The notes: generated from the letters alone by a model not told the origin. DNA of 64,000 nucleotides from Massilia sp. Bi118 (GCF_918697865.1 NZ_CAKKMV010000016.1:61757-125756); one strand, 5' to 3'. Numbered from the stretch's first letter, positions 1 through 9,110 are shown. Numbers and translations: made by a program.

Positions 1-709
1 TGCTGCTCGACGGATTGCTGTAACCCAGCTGCAGGCGCGAGAAGGTGGCGGGCGTGGCCCCGGCCCACAGCGAGGCGGCGCGGCGCGAGCCCTTCTGGCG
101 GTTGTACTCCAGCGAGGGCGAGACCAGCGCCGCCCCCACTTCGCGCCATGGCGACGTGCCGTCGCCACGGTCCAGCACCAGGTTGGCCATGCGGTACAGG
201 GCTTCGCCCAGGAAGCTGCCGCCGAAGCTGGTGGTGATCTGGTCGTTGCGCGAAGGCGGCGTGGTCTCGCCGGCGATTTCCCACACCGCGCTGCCGGCGA
301 AGGCATAGCCCATCGATTCCCAGAACGTCAGGCCGTTGCTGCGCGCGATATTGAAGTAGACCGAGCCCTGGTAAGGGTGGCCCATCTGGTTGATCTCGAA
401 GGGATCGCGGTCCTCGACCCAGCTGCTGCGCAGGTTGCGGCGCACGGAGCCGATGCTGACGCCGTAATCGTCCGGCTTGACGAAGGCGTGGTCGATGCGG
501 TTCAGCACCACCTGGAAGCCGAGGATCTCCAGCGCCGCCGCGCCGTAGCTCTTGTACTCGCGCGAGTCCGCGAAGACCTGGGTTTCCCTGGGCGGCGCAT
601 GGGCCACGGGGATCGCCGCCGGGTCGGCCGGCTGCTGCTTCTCGACCTCCTGCGCATGCACTGTGCCGCCGGCCAGCGCGAGCAGGATCGCTTGGGCCAG
701 TAATTTCAT
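1..709 (-). CDS. DUF3943 domain-containing protein (partial, runs off window start)
   Basis: Reading the minus strand from an ATG at 709 gives an uninterrupted frame of 236 codons to the window edge, so the 3' part is missing. The first 20 residues (MKLLAQAILLALAGGTVHAQ) form a signal peptide with an A-x-A-like end. The body contains HPYQGSVYFNIARSNG and FWESMGYAFAGSAVWE, which I recognise as typical of DUF3943 proteins. These are predicted to be envelope proteins of unknown function, probably membrane-associated. The gene is divergent from the fetA-like gene across a gap of about 80 bases. No function is inferred beyond export to the envelope. Confidence 0.8.
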   Translation of the reverse strand, partial: MKLLAQAILLALAGGTVHAQEVEKQQPADPAAIPVAHAPPRETQVFADSREYKSYGAAALEILGFQVVLNRIDHAFVKPDDYGVSIGSVRRNLRSSWVEDRDPFEINQMGHPYQGSVYFNIARSNGLTFWESMGYAFAGSAVWEIAGETTPPSRNDQITTSFGGSFLGEALYRMANLVLDRGDGTSPWREVGAALVSPSLEYNRQKGSRRAASLWAGATPATFSRLQLGYSNPSSS

Positions 710-789
710 TTTTCTCCGATTCGCTACGATGCAAAGTATTGGCATTAATGTAACAATTACAGATGAACCGTGTCGCACGAGAAAAAACA

Positions 790-1437
790 ATGTCCTCCAC
801 GCCCTTGTCCAAAATCCCGGCCCCATCCGCCGCACCCGCACGCCTGAGCGCGCGCGGGCTGCGCTCGCGCTTCGGCGGCCCCTTCGACTTCGAGGTCCGG
901 GCCGGCGAATGCGTCGCCATCCAGGGGCCATCGGGGGCCGGCAAGAGCGTGCTGCTGCGCATGCTGGCCGACCTCGACCCGCACGAGGGCGAGATCCTGC
1001 TCGACGGCCGTTCGTGCGCTTCAATGCCTGCGCCGGCGTGGCGCGCGCAAGTGGTCTACCAGGCGGCCGAGCCGGCGTGGTGGGAAGCCACGGCGTGCGA
1101 ACATTTCGGCGACGACCAGGACGGTTTTCTTGACGAGACCCTGCCCGCGCTCGGCCTTGCCGCCACGCTGCTGGACACGGAAATCGAGCGCCTGTCCACC
1201 GGCGAGCGCCAGCGCCTGGCCCTGGTCCGCTCGCTGGCCAGGAAACCGCGCGTGCTGCTGCTGGACGAGCCCACCGCGGCGCTCGACCCGGCCTCGGTGG
1301 TGCGCGCGGAGGCGCTGCTCGCGGCCTGCCTGGCGCGCGGCATGGCGCTGCTGATCGTGACCCACGCCGCCGATCAGGCGCAGCGGCTGGCGCACCGCAT
1401 CTTCCACCTCGAGCACGGAAGGCTGACGACGCAATGA
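790..1437 (+). CDS. fetA: ABC transporter ATP-binding protein, FetA-like iron export
   Basis: This is a small ABC ATPase of about 215 residues. It has the Walker A motif GPSGAGKS, the ABC signature LSTGERQRLALVRSLA and Walker B VLLLDEPTAALD followed by a switch His (VTHAAD). The next gene overlaps it by ATGA and encodes the FetB/UPF0014 permease, which identifies the pair as FetAB. FetAB in E. coli exports iron and protects against peroxide stress. An in-frame ATG at 763 would add nine residues. I prefer 790 because a weak GAG lies eight bases upstream, but neither start has a strong ribosome-binding site. The protein is cytoplasmic and bound to the permease. Confidence 0.85.
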   Translation: MSSTPLSKIPAPSAAPARLSARGLRSRFGGPFDFEVRAGECVAIQGPSGAGKSVLLRMLADLDPHEGEILLDGRSCASMPAPAWRAQVVYQAAEPAWWEATACEHFGDDQDGFLDETLPALGLAATLLDTEIERLSTGERQRLALVRSLARKPRVLLLDEPTAALDPASVVRAEALLAACLARGMALLIVTHAADQAQRLAHRIFHLEHGRLTTQ

Positions 1438-2237
1438 ACGCCATCCACCTGGGCGCCTGGGACCTGCTGGCGGCGGCCGTGCTGATCCTGGTCGACGCCG
1501 CGCTCTCGCTGGCGCTGCGCCTTGGCGTGCATCGCCAGATCCTGGTCGCCGCCGTGCGCATGGTGCTGCAGCTGGCCATCGTCGGCATGGTGCTGCGCAG
1601 CGTGTTCGCCTCCGCCTCGCCTTGGGCGACCGGCGCCGTGATCCTCTTCATGATCGGCGCCGCCGCGCGCGAGGTTGCGACCCGGCCGAAGCAGCGCCTG
1701 AAGCGGCGGATGAATTACCAGATCAGCGCCGCGGTGGTCGCCTGCGCCGGCTTCGCCACCGTGCTGCTGGCCCTTACCACGGCGGTGCGTCCGGACCCGT
1801 GGTATGCGCCACGCTATGCGATCCCGCTGATGGGCATCGTGCTGGGCAGCGTGCTGAATGCGGCCTCGCTGGCGCTGGACGGCATCCTCGACGGCGTGGT
1901 GCGCGAGCGCGCGCGCATCGAGGCGCGGCTGGCGCTGGGCGCGTCCTTCCGCGAGGCGATCGGGCCGCTGGTGCGCAATGCGACCCGGCGCGGCATGATT
2001 CCGGTGGCGAACCAGATGTCGGCCGCCGGCATCATCACCCTGCCCGGCATCATGACCGGCCAGCTGCTGGCCGGGATGGACCCAATGGAAGCGGTGAAGT
2101 ACCAGATCCTGCTGATGTTCCTGCTGGCCGGCGCCAGCGGCCTGGCCTCGGCCGGCGCCGCGCTGCTGGCGGTGCGGGCGCTGAGCGACCACCGCCATCG
2201 CCTGCGCCTCGACCGATTGCGCTCTCAAGCCAGATAG
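1434..2237 (+). CDS. fetB: ABC transporter permease, FetB/UPF0014 family iron exporter
   Basis: This 267-residue membrane protein of the UPF0014/FetB family has several hydrophobic segments, including LAAAVLILVDAALSLALRLG and AVVACAGFATVLLALTTAV. It carries the family-typical stretch ending in MIPVANQMSAAGIITLPGIM, followed by a Gln-rich MTGQLLAGMDP segment. Its start overlaps the fetA stop (ATGA), which indicates translational coupling. With FetA it should form an inner-membrane exporter for iron. The last 13 bases overlap the 3' end of the convergent oxidoreductase gene. Length is normal for the family (about 260). Confidence 0.87.
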   Translation: MNAIHLGAWDLLAAAVLILVDAALSLALRLGVHRQILVAAVRMVLQLAIVGMVLRSVFASASPWATGAVILFMIGAAAREVATRPKQRLKRRMNYQISAAVVACAGFATVLLALTTAVRPDPWYAPRYAIPLMGIVLGSVLNAASLALDGILDGVVRERARIEARLALGASFREAIGPLVRNATRRGMIPVANQMSAAGIITLPGIMTGQLLAGMDPMEAVKYQILLMFLLAGASGLASAGAALLAVRALSDHRHRLRLDRLRSQAR

Positions 2238-3835
2238 GTGGCGCGGCCCGAGACGTCGTGCAGCACCTCGCGCGCCGCATTGTGCCCGGGCGCCCCGGTC
2301 ACGCCGCCGCCCGGATGCGCGCCGGCGCCGCAGGTGTACAGGCCCTGCACCGGGCCGCGGTAGTCGGCGTGCCCCAGCATCGGCCGCGCCGCGAACAGCT
2401 GGTCGAGGCCGAGCGCGCCATGGAAGATGTCGCCGCCCACCAGGCCGAAGGTGCGCTCGAGGTCCAGGGGGCTCATGATCTGGCGCCCGAGCACGGCCCC
2501 TTTGAAATTGGGTGCGTAGCGGGTGACCGTCGCTATCATCAGGTCGGCAACCTGCTCGCAGTGATCGTCCCAGCTGGCGCCGTCGGGCAGCTGCGGCGCC
2601 ACGTGCTGGCAGAACAGGCTGGCCACATGCTGGCCGGCCGGGGCCAGGGTCGGATCCAGGGTCGACGGGATCAGGATCTCGACGATCGGTTCGCGCGCCC
2701 AGCCGAAAGCGCGCGCGTCGTGGTAGGCGCGTTCCATGTACTGCAGGCTGGGCGCGATGATAATGCCGCTGGCGTGGTGCTCGGCCGCCTCCCGGCCGGG
2801 CAGGCAGCTGAAGTCCGGCAGTTCGGACAGGGCCACGTTCATGCGGAAGGTGCCAGAGCCGCAGCGCCAGGCCTGCATGCGCCGTAAAAAATCGGCGGGC
2901 AGCACGCCCGGGTCGACCAGCCTGGTGTAGAGCAGGCGCGGGTTCAGGTTCGACACCACCACCCGCGCATCGATGCGCTGCCCCTGCGCGGTGACGACCC
3001 CGGTGGCGCGCCCTTTGCTCGTGAGGATCTCGCTGACCGCACAGCCGGTGCGGATCTCGACACCCTGCGCCTGCGCCGCTTTCGCCATCGCCTGGGTGAT
3101 CGCGCCCATGCCGCCGATCGCATGGCCCCAGGCGCCCTTCTTGCCGTTCACCTCGCCGAACACGTGGTGCAGCAGCACGTAGGCCGAGCCGGGCGTGTAG
3201 GGGCTGGCGTAATTCCCGACCACGCTGTCGAAGCCGTAGGCGGCCTTGATCGGCGCGCTCTCGAACCAGCCATCCAGCACGTCGCCGGCGGACTTGGTGA
3301 ACAGGTCGAGCAGCTCGCGCTGTGTAGCGAGCGGCAGCCGGGCGACGCGCTTGCCCAGCTTGCCGGCCTTGAGCAGCTCGGGTAGCAGCTCGAGCCACCC
3401 GCCCTGCACGCGGTTCGGCGGCGTCTGCAGGACCAGCTCGCGCAGCAGGTCGGCGGCGGCATCCAGGTGCGCCGCATAGTCGTCCAGCCGCCCGGCGTCG
3501 CGCGGCGAAAACTTCGCCACCTCGGCGGCGGTCCTGCCGGCGCCGAGCTTGAGGTAGCGCGTGTCGTCCAGCGGCAGGAAATTCGATAGCGGACGCTCGA
3601 CCACGCGCAGGCCGTGCGCGGCCAGGTCCATCTCCTGGATCACCTTGGGGTTCAGCAGCGAGACCGTATAGGACGCGACCGAATTGCGGAATCCCGGATG
3701 GAATTCCTCGGTCACCGCGGCGCCGCCGACTACCTGGCGCTGTTCCAGCACGGTCACCTTCAGCCCCGCGCGGGCCAGGTAAAAGGCGCAAACCAGGCCA
3801 TTGTGGCCGCCTCCGACAACGATCGCATCGCGCAT
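2225..3835 (-). CDS. FAD-dependent oxidoreductase, PYROXD2/phytoene-desaturase-like
   Basis: This protein has 536 residues. The N-terminus (AIVVGGGHNGLVCAFYLARA) is a Rossmann GxGxxG dinucleotide-binding motif followed by the acidic end of beta-2 (VLEQ) and VVGGAAVTEEFHPG. The C-terminus has GLYTCGAGAHPGGGVTGAPG, the second FAD-contact motif of the phytoene desaturase/PYROXD2 family. The substrate cannot be told from sequence. Family members include carotenoid desaturases and the poorly characterised PYROXD2 group, to which overall length and N-terminal motif fit best. No carotenoid genes are nearby, so a carotenoid role is unlikely. GGAG lies eight bases upstream of the ATG at 3835. The gene is convergent with fetB. 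Confidence 0.8.
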   Translation of the reverse strand: MRDAIVVGGGHNGLVCAFYLARAGLKVTVLEQRQVVGGAAVTEEFHPGFRNSVASYTVSLLNPKVIQEMDLAAHGLRVVERPLSNFLPLDDTRYLKLGAGRTAAEVAKFSPRDAGRLDDYAAHLDAAADLLRELVLQTPPNRVQGGWLELLPELLKAGKLGKRVARLPLATQRELLDLFTKSAGDVLDGWFESAPIKAAYGFDSVVGNYASPYTPGSAYVLLHHVFGEVNGKKGAWGHAIGGMGAITQAMAKAAQAQGVEIRTGCAVSEILTSKGRATGVVTAQGQRIDARVVVSNLNPRLLYTRLVDPGVLPADFLRRMQAWRCGSGTFRMNVALSELPDFSCLPGREAAEHHASGIIIAPSLQYMERAYHDARAFGWAREPIVEILIPSTLDPTLAPAGQHVASLFCQHVAPQLPDGASWDDHCEQVADLMIATVTRYAPNFKGAVLGRQIMSPLDLERTFGLVGGDIFHGALGLDQLFAARPMLGHADYRGPVQGLYTCGAGAHPGGGVTGAPGHNAAREVLHDVSGRATYLA

Positions 3836-4087
3836 GCACGGTCTCCGGTCTTGAAATAGCGGGGATGTGAGCTAATATACAAGTTGCTCAGCGGATGGCA
3901 AGCATCCAATCCTCAACGATGAAGACAGATCACAGCGCCACGACAGTTTGCGAGAAGTTCGCCTGGCTTCATTAAGCTCGGCGGCGGCCCCGTGCGCCGT
4001 TTGCCGAGCTCCCCCTTCCAGCCTGTTCCGCCGCCCGGCCCCGCCGGCGGTCCTTCGTCACGTCCGTATCACACCCTGGAGTTCACC

Positions 4088-4495
4088 ATGAGCCCGAATA
4101 TCACGCTGTCGAAAACCGATTTCAACCGCATCGACCTGATGCTGGAAAAGCTGGCCGCCGTGCGCATGCACGGCAAGGAAGCCCTGTCGAACGAATTGCT
4201 GCGCGCCCAGGTCGTCGAGCCCTGGGAGGTGCCGCCGATGGTGGTGACCATGAACTCGACGGTACGCTTCCGGCTGGACGGCAACGGCCCGGCCCTGTGC
4301 CGCACCCTGGTCTATCCAAAGGACGCCGGGCTGCAGCCGGACACGCTGTCGGTGCTGACCCCGGTCGGCAGCGCCCTGCTCGGCCTGTCGGAGGGCGACC
4401 GCATGCAGTGGACCCATCCGGATGGGCGCGAACTCACGGTCGAGGTGCTGGAAGTGCTCTACCAGCCCGAGCGCGCCGGCGATTTTCATCTGTAA
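4088..4495 (+). CDS. rnk: Nucleoside diphosphate kinase regulator Rnk
   Basis: This 135-residue protein has a short helical N-terminal segment (DFNRIDLMLEKLAAVRM) and a GreA/GreB-type C-terminal domain (MNSTVRFRL ... TLVYPKDAGLQPDTLSVLTPVGSALLGLSEGD). The combination defines Rnk, an RNA-polymerase-binding relative of Gre factors with a short coiled coil. It influences nucleoside diphosphate kinase levels in Pseudomonas and E. coli. A longer frame from a GTG at 3992 adds 32 proline-rich residues not expected in Rnk, so ATG 4088 is chosen. The upstream 250 bases (3836-4087) hold no other gene. A TATATT-like stretch on the minus strand near 3880 could serve the oxidoreductase. Confidence 0.88.
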   Translation: MSPNITLSKTDFNRIDLMLEKLAAVRMHGKEALSNELLRAQVVEPWEVPPMVVTMNSTVRFRLDGNGPALCRTLVYPKDAGLQPDTLSVLTPVGSALLGLSEGDRMQWTHPDGRELTVEVLEVLYQPERAGDFHL

Positions 4496-4508
4496 GCCGG
4501 CGACTGCC

Positions 4509-5825
4509 CTAATCCAGCGTGCGGTTGCGCGACTCCACGTCCACGCACAGGATCGCGAGCGCGCCGAGCGCCAGGAAGCCGGCCAGCATGAGCAGCGCCA
4601 GCGTGAAATGCGCCGTCATCACCGGCGCGATCACGGCCGGCGCCAGCAGCCCGCCGAAACGCGCCACGGCGCCCGCCAGGCCCATGCCGCTGGCGCGCAG
4701 GGCGGTCGGGTAGACCTCGGGCGTGAAGGCGTACAGCGCGCCCCATGTCCCCAGCAGCGCAAAACTCATCAAGAGGGTCGAGCCGACCACCAGCGCCATC
4801 GCGCTGCCCAGGCTGTAGCCCAGGCAGCCCACGGCGCTCAGCAGCAGGAAGCCGATCAGGGTGGGCTTGCGTCCCCAGCGCTCCACGCCATAGGCTGCCA
4901 GCGCATAGCCAGGCACCTGGGCCAGCGCCAGCACGATCAGGAATTCCTGACCGCGTATGAAGCCGAAGCCCTGGGCGCTCAGCTCGACGGGCAGGTAGAC
5001 GAACACGCCGTAATAGGCCACCGAGATCAGCGCCCACGCCGAGAACAGCGACAGGCTGCGGCGGCGCAGGTCGCGGTCGAACAGCGCCGAAAGCCGACGC
5101 GCCGGTGCGGCTTCCGGCTGCAGCAAAGGGATCGTCACCTCGCGCTTGTTGACGCGGGCGACGCGCTGCAGGACGGCGCGCGCCTCGTCCGCCCTGCCGG
5201 TGCGGTTCAGGTAGATCGGGGACTCGGGTATCGACAGCCGCAGCACCACGCCCACCAGCGCCGGAATGCCGGTCACGAAGAAGATCACCCGCCATGCATC
5301 CGCGCCCCAGCGCAGCGCAGCCAGCGCCAGCACCGCCAGCAGGATGGTGCCGACCGCCCAGAAGGATTCGAGCAGCACCAGCCAGCGTCCGCGCCGCTCG
5401 CTGGGCAGGAACTCCGCCATCATCGTGTAATCGACCGGCAGCGTGCCGCCGACCCCGATGCCGGTGAGGAAGCGCAGCGCCAGCAGCCAGCCGAAGTCCG
5501 GCGCAAAGCTGGACGCCACGCCGAAGCAGGCGTCGACCAGCACCGCCGCCATCAGCACCGGACGGCGCCCGATGCGGTCCGCCAGGCGCCCGAACACGAA
5601 GGCCCCGAGCAGCATGCCGACGAAGAACCAGGTCCCGCTTTCGAGCGCGCGCGGCATCGCGATGCCGAAGGTCCGGGCGATCGAGGGCGCGCTGAAGCCG
5701 ATCGCCAGCACCTGCATGGCGTCGGCCATCCACACCAGGCCGAAGATCGCGAACAGGCGGTACTGGAATCTGCCGACGCCTGCCGCCCGGATGCCCTGCT
5801 CCACTGTTGCGGGTAATGCCGGCAT
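4509..5825 (-). CDS. MFS transporter, sugar-porter/NiaP-like
   Basis: This 438-residue protein has about twelve hydrophobic segments. It carries two major-facilitator signature loops: GRLADRIGRRPVLM after TM2 and the equivalent ERWGRKPTLIG in the second half. The motif PESPIYLNRTGRADEA in the central loop (compare PESPRWL) and the overall length point to the sugar-porter/SV2/NiaP branch. The substrate is not determinable from sequence; nicotinate or aromatic acids are possible by family. ATG 5825 has a strong AAGGGAAGG site upstream, so the longer frame beginning at 5891 is rejected. The gene is divergent from the caspase gene across an AT-rich 135-base gap. Confidence 0.8.
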   Translation of the reverse strand: MPALPATVEQGIRAAGVGRFQYRLFAIFGLVWMADAMQVLAIGFSAPSIARTFGIAMPRALESGTWFFVGMLLGAFVFGRLADRIGRRPVLMAAVLVDACFGVASSFAPDFGWLLALRFLTGIGVGGTLPVDYTMMAEFLPSERRGRWLVLLESFWAVGTILLAVLALAALRWGADAWRVIFFVTGIPALVGVVLRLSIPESPIYLNRTGRADEARAVLQRVARVNKREVTIPLLQPEAAPARRLSALFDRDLRRRSLSLFSAWALISVAYYGVFVYLPVELSAQGFGFIRGQEFLIVLALAQVPGYALAAYGVERWGRKPTLIGFLLLSAVGCLGYSLGSAMALVVGSTLLMSFALLGTWGALYAFTPEVYPTALRASGMGLAGAVARFGGLLAPAVIAPVMTAHFTLALLMLAGFLALGALAILCVDVESRNRTLD

Positions 5826-5960
5826 GTGTTTTCCTTCCCTTGAAAGCATGAGTAAATATTTAATATTTTCTTGCGGGGTAAATATAGTCATGCTAATTTT
5901 AGAACCAGGAATCGCAGATGCCCGCCCCGCTTGGCCTATTCATGGCAATACCCGGAAATC

Positions 5961-7256
5961 ATGAATCTACGCACATGGCTATTGTCCGTTCTGTTGGCGT
6001 TTTTCGGGGTTCTGCCGGCCTGCGCCTACGCCGTCGGCGAGGGCAATCGCGCGATCGAACCGCAATCCAAAATTGCACTCGTCATCGGCAATGCACACTA
6101 TACCGATGCCCTGCCCCTGCCGAATTCCGCGAACGATGCGAGCGATATGTGCGCCGCCCTCAGGAAGCTGAATTTCGAAGTCATCTGCAAGCTCGATATC
6201 GCCACCAAGCGTGAATTCAAGGACGCTATTTACGAATTTACCGGGAAAATCAATTCGCGCAGCGTCGCCCTGTTTTACTACGCCGGCCATGCGGTACAGG
6301 TAGAAGGGATCAATTACCTGATCCCCGTAAAAGCGGTGATGCGCACCAGGAGCGATATCGAGGACGAAGGCGTCCAGATCAATTACCTGATGAGCGAACT
6401 GCAGCCGCGCCAAGCGCTGTTGAACATCTTCCTTCTCGACGCCTGCCGCAACAATCCCTTCGCCAATCCGATTCGCGGCTATGTGCCGATGATGGGCCTG
6501 GCGTCGCAATTGTATGCGCCGCGCAACAACATCGTCGCCATGTCCGCGGGCCCCGGCCAGCAGGCCCTCGATGGCACCGGCCGCAACGGCACGTTCACCA
6601 AGAATCTGCTGCAGAACATCAGTGTGCCGCGTTTGACGATCGAAGAAGCCTTGAAGGCAGTCAGCAGCGGCACGCGCGCCGATGCCGCGCGACTCAACTA
6701 CCAGCAGGAGCCGCAGATCAGCGCGTCATTCGGCGAGAAATTCTGCCTGGCCGGCTGCGGCGATCCGGCGCCGCCCGCGCCCGATGACGGCCTGCTGAAA
6801 GCGAAGACCGCTGAACTGAACCGCCTGCAGGCCAGCATTGCCGAGGCCAGGGCGAAGCAGGCGGAACTCGATTCGCAGCAGGCCTTGCTGCTCAAGAAGC
6901 GCGCCGAACTCGACTCGCTGCGCCAGGGCCTGGCCGACGTCGAAACCCGGAAGGAAGAGCTGGAAAAGCGCCGCGCGGAAATATCGCAGCGCGAACAGGA
7001 GCTCGACAAGCTCGGCAACGAGGTCAAGACGTCCACTGACAAACTGAAAGAGCTCGAAACGGTGCGCTTGAGCCTGCAGCAAAAGCAGGAGGAAATCGAA
7101 AGGATGCGCAAGACACTTGTAGCGCAACAGGCCACCATCGACGCCGCCAACCAAGAAATCGCGACGCGATCGCTCAAGCAAAAGCAGGACGAAGCCAAGA
7201 AATCGAAAGAGGAAGAAAAGAAAGCGCCACCCGCCACGGTCGTACCCACTTTCTAA
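5961..7256 (+). CDS. Exported caspase-family (C14) protein with C-terminal coiled coil
   Basis: This protein has 431 residues. A hydrophobic N-terminus (LLSVLLAFFGVLPACAYA) is a signal peptide; LPAC is a weak lipobox, so lipidation is possible. Residues 35-270 form a caspase-fold peptidase domain: KIALVIGNAHY is the first strand, catalytic His110 lies in YYAGHAVQ and catalytic Cys152 in LLDACRNNPF. Residues of about 285-415 are a long Glu/Lys/Gln-rich heptad region predicted to be coiled coil, and the C-terminus is Lys-rich. The His-Cys dyad is intact, so activity is plausible; the substrate is unknown. The barrel gene follows after 25 bases, suggesting an operon. ATG 5961 is chosen because the signal peptide begins there. 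Confidence 0.85.
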   Translation: MNLRTWLLSVLLAFFGVLPACAYAVGEGNRAIEPQSKIALVIGNAHYTDALPLPNSANDASDMCAALRKLNFEVICKLDIATKREFKDAIYEFTGKINSRSVALFYYAGHAVQVEGINYLIPVKAVMRTRSDIEDEGVQINYLMSELQPRQALLNIFLLDACRNNPFANPIRGYVPMMGLASQLYAPRNNIVAMSAGPGQQALDGTGRNGTFTKNLLQNISVPRLTIEEALKAVSSGTRADAARLNYQQEPQISASFGEKFCLAGCGDPAPPAPDDGLLKAKTAELNRLQASIAEARAKQAELDSQQALLLKKRAELDSLRQGLADVETRKEELEKRRAEISQREQELDKLGNEVKTSTDKLKELETVRLSLQQKQEEIERMRKTLVAQQATIDAANQEIATRSLKQKQDEAKKSKEEEKKAPPATVVPTF

Positions 7257-7281
7257 CGCAGTTTACACAAAGGGGATCCAT

Positions 7282-8130
7282 ATGAGGGTAAGAAACGCAA
7301 TTTCGCTTGTTCCGTTCGTCCTGGGCACGCTCGCCTGCGCCGCAGCGCACGCACAAACTGATCCTCCTAAAACGCAATTCAGTATCGGCGCCAAAATCTG
7401 GCACGCCTCGTGGCTGTCTTACGTCCCTGCAACCTATACCGGCATCGATGCCAACGGTGGGCCTGCGCTTGGCGACAGCGTGAATGGCGCCGACGGGACA
7501 GGAGACACCAGCGTTCTACCCTTGCTCGGGGTTAGGCACGGTAAATTCTTCGGATCGGTCAGTTACGGAAACTATTCTAGCGATTTCCATGTCCTCAGCA
7601 GCTCGATAATTCTGCCCAATGGCCAGAATCTGATTACCTCGCGTACCGACCATTTCAAGCGGCGCGAGAGCGATCTCAATGTCGGCTACTACCTCACCCC
7701 CGAAATCGGCATCGCGCTCGGCTACAAGGATGCCACGGAAAGCCGGGACACGACCCTCGCAGTTGCACCGCAGAGCACCCCACTGCTGAGCACAAAGGCC
7801 AAGACGCTCCTTTTGGGCGCCGTGGGCAGCTTCGCGGTCTACGAAAAGCTGCGATTCTATTTCCAGGCCGCTTATGGTCCCGCCAGACTGAAGCTCCGGT
7901 TTGCCGACCCCGCGCTGAGTAATTTCAGTACCAACGGCAGTTACCTCATCGGCGAGTTGGGCCTCAGCTATCCGATCTTTACGAAAGCAAGCGGGTATGG
8001 AGGAGCAACGGCTTCCCTCGGATATCGTACACAGACGGTCAAGACGGACAGCTACGCGAAGTTCCAGGAAGGCCGGGAACTGCGCGACGTGCGCGACGGC
8101 GCAATCCTGGCACTGGTCTTCACCTTGTGA
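7282..8130 (+). CDS. Predicted outer-membrane beta-barrel protein
   Basis: This protein has 282 residues and no family that I recognise. Residues 1-24 are a signal peptide ending AAAHAQ. The rest alternates short amphipathic strands and turns (FFGSVSYGNYSSDF, LNVGYYLTPEIGIALGYKD, RFYFQAAYGPARLKLRF, GATASLGYRTQTV) and ends in a hydrophobic strand ALVFTL, close to the C-terminal signal used for outer-membrane insertion. This pattern fits an eight- to twelve-strand porin-like barrel. AAGGGG six bases before the ATG is a strong ribosome-binding site. The position directly behind the exported caspase gene suggests they work together in the envelope; this is inferred from spacing only. Confidence 0.7.
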   Translation: MRVRNAISLVPFVLGTLACAAAHAQTDPPKTQFSIGAKIWHASWLSYVPATYTGIDANGGPALGDSVNGADGTGDTSVLPLLGVRHGKFFGSVSYGNYSSDFHVLSSSIILPNGQNLITSRTDHFKRRESDLNVGYYLTPEIGIALGYKDATESRDTTLAVAPQSTPLLSTKAKTLLLGAVGSFAVYEKLRFYFQAAYGPARLKLRFADPALSNFSTNGSYLIGELGLSYPIFTKASGYGGATASLGYRTQTVKTDSYAKFQEGRELRDVRDGAILALVFTL

Positions 8131-8142
8131 TGCAGTGACATG

Positions 8143-8177
8143 CCGGCCTGGCGACCGCAACCGGTCCGCCGGGCCGG
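8143..8177. other. Stem-loop downstream of the barrel gene
   Basis: Arms CCGGCCTGGCG (8143-8153) and CGCCGGGCCGG (8167-8177) pair over 11 bases with one G-U, around a 13-base loop. There is no T-run behind it, so it is not a classical intrinsic terminator. It may mark or protect the 3' end of the caspase-barrel transcript. Confidence 0.45.
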
Positions 8178-8231
8178 TACGACCGTTCCCTCCGACGAAG
8201 CGCCTCCTATGATCAGCTATAAGGTCCGGCA

Positions 8232-9110
8232 ATGAAATTCTCGATTGCGGCGAAATTCAATATCGTCTTCCTGTCCATCTTCGTGGTGGGCTTCGGCGCC
8301 GCCAGCGCCGTCACGAATTACCTGCTGCGCCAGAACGCCAGGGAGGAAACCCTGGAGAATGCACGCGTGCTGATGCAGTCCGCACTGGCGGCGCGCAGCT
8401 ACACGGTGGGCCAGATCGTGCCGCTGCTGGACACCCATCTGAAATATGAATTCGTGCCGCAGTCGATCCCCTCGTATGCCGCCACCGAGCAGCTCGGCCA
8501 GCTGCTCAAGCAGTATCCCGATTTCACCTACAAGGAAGCGACGCTCAACCCCACCAACCTGCGCGACCGCGCCGCCGACTGGGAAGCGGACCTGATCAAC
8601 ACCCTGCGCGCCAAGCCGGCGCTGAACGAACTGGTGGGCGAGCGCAGCACCTCGGTCGGCCCGGCCCTGTACGTGGCGCGGCCGCTGCAGATCAAGAACG
8701 AGGCCTGCCTGCGCTGCCACAGCGTGCCCGACGCCGCGCCCAAGACCATGACCGACATCTACGGCCAGAACAACGGCTTCGGCTGGAAGCACATGGAGAT
8801 CGTCGGCGCCCAGGTGGTCTCGGTGCCGATGGAGGTGCCGCTGCGGCGCGCGAACGCGATGCTGCGCACCTACATGCTGTCGATGCTGGGCATCTTCGCC
8901 TTCCTGTTCGTCGCCCTCAACCTGATGGTGCATTACTTCGTCACCCGCCGCATCACGCGCATGTCGCGCCTGGCCGACCAGGTCAGCCTGGGCCAGTTCA
9001 ACGACGAGGAATTCGAGGTCAAGGGCAGCGACGAGCTGTCGACGCTGGCGCGCTCCTTCGCGCGCATGCGTTCCAGCCTGGCCAGTGCGATGAAGATGCT
9101 GGACGAGTAA
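8232..9110 (+). CDS. DUF3365 haem-motif membrane sensor with HAMP domain
   Basis: This protein has 292 residues. TM1 is residues 9-29 and TM2 is residues 213-235. Between them lies a periplasmic DUF3365 (Tll0287-like) domain with one c-type haem attachment motif, CLRCH, at 159-163, and the typical ending GWKHMEIVGAQVVSVPM. A HAMP domain follows TM2 (VTRRITRMSRLADQVSLGQF) and the protein stops there, with no kinase, cyclase or chemotaxis output. Family members are thought to sense redox state or small ligands through haem. The Ser/Thr kinase gene begins 15 bases after its stop, so the kinase may be the missing output in trans. This last point is inference from gene order. Confidence 0.82.
   Translation: MKFSIAAKFNIVFLSIFVVGFGAASAVTNYLLRQNAREETLENARVLMQSALAARSYTVGQIVPLLDTHLKYEFVPQSIPSYAATEQLGQLLKQYPDFTYKEATLNPTNLRDRAADWEADLINTLRAKPALNELVGERSTSVGPALYVARPLQIKNEACLRCHSVPDAAPKTMTDIYGQNNGFGWKHMEIVGAQVVSVPMEVPLRRANAMLRTYMLSMLGIFAFLFVALNLMVHYFVTRRITRMSRLADQVSLGQFNDEEFEVKGSDELSTLARSFARMRSSLASAMKMLDE

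Noticed and set aside
2225..3835. Carotenoid phytoene desaturase (crtI) call
   Set aside because: The FAD motifs are shared by the PYROXD2 group, length and N-terminus fit PYROXD2 better, and there is no crtB/crtE neighbour.
1374..3839. 821-codon minus-strand frame covering fetB and the oxidoreductase
   Set aside because: Arg/Gly/Ala-rich shadow frame produced by high GC; the real genes fetB and the FAD oxidoreductase occupy the same DNA in other frames with full domain motifs.
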